Under the pieces are notes generated by a model. The model was not told the DNA's origin. It searched no databases and saw only the letters and a program-made list of their open reading frames with translations. 64,000 nucleotides of DNA from Antedon mediterranea (Eukaryota > Echinodermata > Crinoidea > Comatulida > Antedonidae). The DNA lies in contig NC_092672.1 in assembly GCF_964355755.1 (NCBI RefSeq), forward strand, positions 15,808,501 through 15,872,500. The letters are read 5' to 3'. Both the position numbers and the translations under genes were made by a program. Positions 60,125 through 64,000 of this stretch are shown here, piece after piece (position 1 is the stretch's first letter; each line of letters begins with the position of its first letter).

Positions 60125-60223
60125 AGATGACAAATTTCGTTTTTGTAAAAGCACAAGTTAACGGAGTACTTACTCGAACGTTTCGATCTCTATCAGAGAT
60201 CCTTCTCAACTGACTGCGGAGTG

Positions 60224-61144
60224 TTAATGCAGCTTGGTCATTCTTGACGTCATCTGTTGATGACGTTGTACGCCTCCGGTTGTAGGTTGGAGGTTGTGCG
60301 GGGCTCGGCCAGGTGATGTGTCTATCAAATCATTGTACAAATGCGAGAGTTCGTGGGCTCCAGTGTCCCGGTTCATGGTCTTCTCTTTATTTCTCCTTAT
60401 ATGTAATGATTCTCTAATCTGTCTGTCTTTGCGTTTAGGCTCTTTGGTTAAGATGGTAGCCTCCCAGTTCGGTACATGATTGTGTTTTATGACATGTTCT
60501 GTAATGGCAGATTTGTGTATGATCGAAGATGTGGATGTTCTGGAGGCCCTAGTCATTACTCCCCCCGTGTTTGTTGTAACATCTTTTTTGTGATCATTAA
60601 TTCGTGTTTGTAATGCCCTCCCTGTTTCCCCAATATAAACTTGTGGACAGTTGCGGCAGGTGACTTCGTAGATTACTCCACATGTATCCATCTTCTCGAT
60701 TTTATCTTTTGGGTGGACGAGGCTATTCTTGATTTTATTTTGGGGTAGGAAATAGGTTCCGACATTGTGATAGGAGAGAGTGCGTCGTATTCTTTCTGCC
60801 ATTCCTTTTACATAGGGGATTCCTATGCTACCTCGCATCTTGATCTTTTCCTTCTGTGGTTCGTGTCCTTTGTTCTTTTTCCTTTTTCGGTTTTCCATAA
60901 CTCTCTGGAAGGACCACTCTGGATACTGGCAGTTGTGTAACGCTTTCTTGATGTTATCCATCTCAACTTTCCTCAAATCCATATCTCCCACTACCTTCTC
61001 AGCTCTGTCCACAAGCGTGTTTATAAGCCCCAGTTTGTGTTCGAGTGGATGATGTGAGTTGAAATGTAAATATTGGTCTGTGTGAGTGGGCTTCCGATAG
61101 ACTGAGGTGGTAACTGTTCCATTGTCATTGAGTGTGATGAGCAT
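60224..61144 (-). CDS. Penelope-like element: RT C-terminus plus GIY-YIG endonuclease
   Basis: A 306-residue frame. It begins at the RT end (SVYRKPTHTDQYLHFNSHHP, a hallmark of Penelope-like RTs), then a basic linker (RKRKKNKGHE). The GIY-YIG nuclease follows: CGVIYEVTCRNCPQVYIGET, the GRALQTRINDH arginine region, and E-S-L-H-I ... N-R-D-T-G, which supplies the catalytic Glu. The nuclease nicks target DNA to prime reverse transcription. The RT core is missing. A roughly 37-bp tandem duplication (61131-61204) shifts the frame upstream of the chosen Met, so this start is an artefact of that break. Not autonomous. Confidence 0.88.
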   Translation of the reverse strand: MLITLNDNGTVTTSVYRKPTHTDQYLHFNSHHPLEHKLGLINTLVDRAEKVVGDMDLRKVEMDNIKKALHNCQYPEWSFQRVMENRKRKKNKGHEPQKEKIKMRGSIGIPYVKGMAERIRRTLSYHNVGTYFLPQNKIKNSLVHPKDKIEKMDTCGVIYEVTCRNCPQVYIGETGRALQTRINDHKKDVTTNTGGVMTRASRTSTSSIIHKSAITEHVIKHNHVPNWEATILTKEPKRKDRQIRESLHIRRNKEKTMNRDTGAHELSHLYNDLIDTSPGRAPHNLQPTTGGVQRHQQMTSRMTKLH

Positions 61145-61299
61145 GTCCAGGAAAGGTATTGTGTTGGAGTGTGATGAGCATGTCCAGGAAAGGTATTGTG
61201 TTGTTTGTCATCGATTCTGTGGTGAACTTGATATTGTCAGTTATATCAAGGTTATTAAGATGTGTGTTAAATGTATGTACTGTACCTGTGCGTCATGCA

Positions 61300-61435
61300 T
61301 CAACAGATGACGTCAAGAATGACCAAGCTGCATTAACACTCCGCAGTCAGTTGAGAAGGATCTCTGATAGAGATCGAAACGTTCGAGTAAGTACTCCGTT
61401 AACTTGTGCTTTTACAAAAACGAAATTTGTCATCT
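61300..61435. repeat. Penelope-like inverted terminal block
   Basis: The reverse complement of 60125-60262. It contains a 6-bp GATCTC/GAGATC stem followed by GAAACGTT, resembling a degraded hammerhead stem II and core. Confidence 0.7.
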
Positions 61436-62190
61436 ATACAAAATCGAAGCTAAATGAAATTCTTTCAAGATTTATGAGCTAATGATTACGTAATCGTTGT
61501 TGAACGTATGCTCACCTGGGTTGATTTGCATAAATGCCATGCAACGTTTTAATAGAAATCTCTTGGCTAGTGTGGCCAGTTAAGACGATTCCAGCGTAGT
61601 TTTAATACGATTGTGTTATATTATTGTACTGTATTGAGAAGTTACACTACTATATTGAGAAGTTATACAATACATTATCTCGATTGTGGCATGATTAAAA
61701 GCCTTCCGTGTTCTTTCTTACATATTATCTCAACTCAAATAAGTGCCAGTGAGGTCGCAGTTACAATAAACATGTCAAGTTTGGTATCAAATTAAAACTT
61801 ATGACATATATAACAACACAAGCATGTCAAATACATTTTGAACAATGTAATTATATCATTTAAGCCAGAACAATAATAATATACTCAGGTATTAAATAAG
61901 TTAGTAAACAATCTTAAAAGTAATACATATTGATATGTGGCATCAGATTAAAGCTTATGATTATATAATTTGCATGAGTGTATAGGAAAACACTGAAAAC
62001 AATATAATGATGTCATTGCAATCACACCCATTTTTATGTAACTATGTAGAATTTTTTGTATTTTCACCGAATCATAAAATTATGTTGATGTATATACTGT
62101 ATATGGTATATAAATAAAGCGCATGTACATTAGCCTGGATCTACGTTTTTGTTATACATCTAGAATCATGAGATATTTGTAATGACACCT

Positions 62191-62649
62191 GGACCAGTTT
62201 TTAGATGCATTCAAAATACATCTCTCTAATCCACTTAGTTATGTTGGTTTGTCAGTTTACATGGTAAAGATTTGTTTTTAATTTGACTGCATGAATGGAT
62301 TTGTTATACCATTTTTGTTTATTAACCTATAGGCTGCTCTTCTTCAACATTCGAACAGATCAATATATCAAGCAAGCATTGGACCACCAGTTTAACACCA
62401 ATGATGATATTATTATTTTATTATAAATGCAGTATATGTACCTTCACCCAAAGGTTTTGGTTAGACTGTAATTTACAGTAGTCCTATGTGGAGGCTAGTC
62501 TGGATACCTGAAGCATCCGAAGTGTAGAGAATGTAAAAAGCTGCAACTTTGCTAAAGTGAACAACTGCAAGTTCCGATCAGCAGAACTTTCTTGCACAGG
62601 TCTTTGCTATCCATGCCGCTGTACTTGTATGACATCTAAGCTACACAAG
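62191..62649. other. Central spacer of foldback element 2
   Basis: About 460 bp with no inverted partner, no useful ORF, and no IFT20 exon. Confidence 0.5.
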
Positions 62650-64000
62650 TAGTATAAGTGTCATTACAAATATGTCATGATTCTAGATGCATAACAAAAA
62701 TGTAGATCCAGGCTATTAATGTACTTGCGCTTTACTTATACACCAAATATACATCAACATAATTTTATGTTTGGTGAAAATACAAAAAATTCTACATATA
62801 GTTAAATAAAAATGGGTGTGATTGCAATGACATCATTATATTGTTTTCAGTGTTTTCCTATACACTCGTGCAATTTATATAATCATAAGCTTCAATTTGA
62901 TGCCACATATCAATATGTATGACTTTTCAGATTGTTTACTAACTTATTTAATACCAGAGTATATATTGTTGTGGCTTAAATGATGTCATTACATTGTTCA
63001 AAATGTATTTGACATAATTATGCTTGTGTTGTTACACATGTCATAAGTTTTAATTTGATTCCAAACTCGACATGTTTATTGTAACTGCGGCCTCACTGGC
63101 ACTTATTTGAGTTGATATAATATGTAAGAAAGAACACGGAAGGCTTTTAATCATGCCAAAATCGAGATAATGTATTGTATAACTTCTCAATATAGTAGTG
63201 TAACTTCTCAATACAGTACAATAATACAACACAATCGTATTAAAACTACGCTAGAATCGTCTCAACTAGCCAGGAGATTTCTATTAAAACGATTACGTAA
63301 TCATTAGATCAGTTACGCATACTGCCGTTTCATTTTTCACAAAGTTATGTAATATATTTATATAATGGGTGTGGCTTAAGCAATGGCATCATTATATTGT
63401 TCAAATTATATTTGATATAGTTCCGTGGTTTTGTACATAGCCTTTAATTACCAAACATGCCATATTAATTTGATTTTTAAAATTTTTCCAAGTTATGTAA
63501 TGGGTGTGGCTTTGATGACGTCATTATATTGTGAATTATAGTTTTCTTATGGTAGTGGTATTTTACATGTCAATAATAAGCTTTAATTTGATACCAAACT
63601 TGCCATATTTATTTATTTCAGTAATTTTGTCATGAAGTTATGTAATATATAATGGGTGTGGCTTTGATGACGTCATTATAGTGTGAAATTATATTTTTCT
63701 CATGTTAGTGGTATTGTACATGTCATAAGCTATAATTTGATACCAAACTTCACATGTTTATGTAATTTATATTTTTAAAATATTTTTATAGCTCTACACT
63801 ACAAAATACATATATAATGGGTGTGGCTTTGATGACGTCATTATATTGTAAATTATATTTTTCTCATGTTAGTGGTATTGTACATGCCATAAGCTATAAT
63901 TTGATACCAAACTTCACATGTTTATGTAATTTAAATTTTTTAAATATTTTTATAGCTCTACTGTACATACTACAAAATAGGTAATGTATAATGGGTGTGG

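Larger units (their letters stand above)
60125..61474 (-). mobile_element. Penelope-like element with inverted termini
   Basis: A 1350-bp insertion in the left arm of foldback element 2. Its ends are near-identical inverted copies of a roughly 140-bp block (60125-60262 and about 61300-61435) holding GGATCTCTGATAGAGATCGA then AACGTTCGAG. Only the distal end has an extra AAATCGAAGCTAAATGAAAT tail. Inverted pseudo-LTRs are known in Penelope-like elements. The coding part is 5'-truncated. Confidence 0.85.
59455..64000. mobile_element. Foldback element 2 (more than 4.5 kb, right end outside)
   Basis: A giant palindrome. The left arm (about 59455-62190, including a Penelope-like insertion) is the reverse complement of the right arm (about 62650 to beyond 64000), with a 460-bp spacer. 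Arms consist of roughly 140-175-bp units containing ATAATGGGTGTGGCTTTGAT, GACGTCATTATA, CATGTTAGTGGTATTGTACA and TAATTTGATACCAAACTT (starts near 63362, 63498, 63650, 63815 and 63989). No transposase frame. It appears inserted in the MITE copy at 58985. Confidence 0.85.

Noticed and set aside
61613-63232. Two near-identical 60-codon ORFs on opposite strands
   Set aside because: They are the two arms of foldback element 2, not genes.

Overview
The window looks like nuclear DNA of a ciliated marine metazoan, most likely an invertebrate deuterostome such as an echinoderm. This is inference: it rests on spliced IFT20 exons, eukaryotic tRNA genes, a metazoan-type Ig receptor, non-LTR and Penelope-like retroelements, AT-rich spacers and frequent AGGCCTA words. 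No search was run. Host genes are sparse and most of the 64 kb is nested transposable elements.

Host genes: an intronless ORF for a single-pass receptor with three Ig domains and an ITIM-like tail (12726-14081, minus); two spliced exons of the ciliary transport gene IFT20 (57868-58319, minus; its first and last exons are not seen here); a tRNA-Leu gene with a truncated duplicate (56350-56563); and a 365-bp tandem array of tRNA-like genes with an unusual AUC anticodon (18283-22200).

Mobile DNA, left to right: two head-to-tail copies of a Helitron-like family (202-3304); MITE-like and Harbinger-like elements (5552-9297); a reversed Helitron-like fragment (11215-12345); LINE pieces, an LTR-like block and the tRNA array split by a 5'-truncated LINE (15.6-23.4 kb); a CR1-like LINE cut in two by a 3.2-kb foldback element (23917-28022); a unique stretch (28-30.7 kb); a second Helitron-like array with an exact 572-bp duplication, interrupted by a 4.95-kb TIR element and a further 3.5-kb insert (30698-42463); a third Helitron-like array of three minus-strand copies (44577-49635); a hAT-like element with a 5-bp duplication (49860-51118); and a second foldback element that runs off the right edge and carries a Penelope-like element with inverted termini and a 12-bp target duplication (59455-64000).

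The strongest novelty candidates are the tandem Helitron-like arrays with palindromic TTATCCGC modules, the foldback families with internally repeated arms, the hammerhead-like repeats and the tandem AUC-anticodon tRNA units. All repeat-family assignments come from reading termini and alignments by eye.
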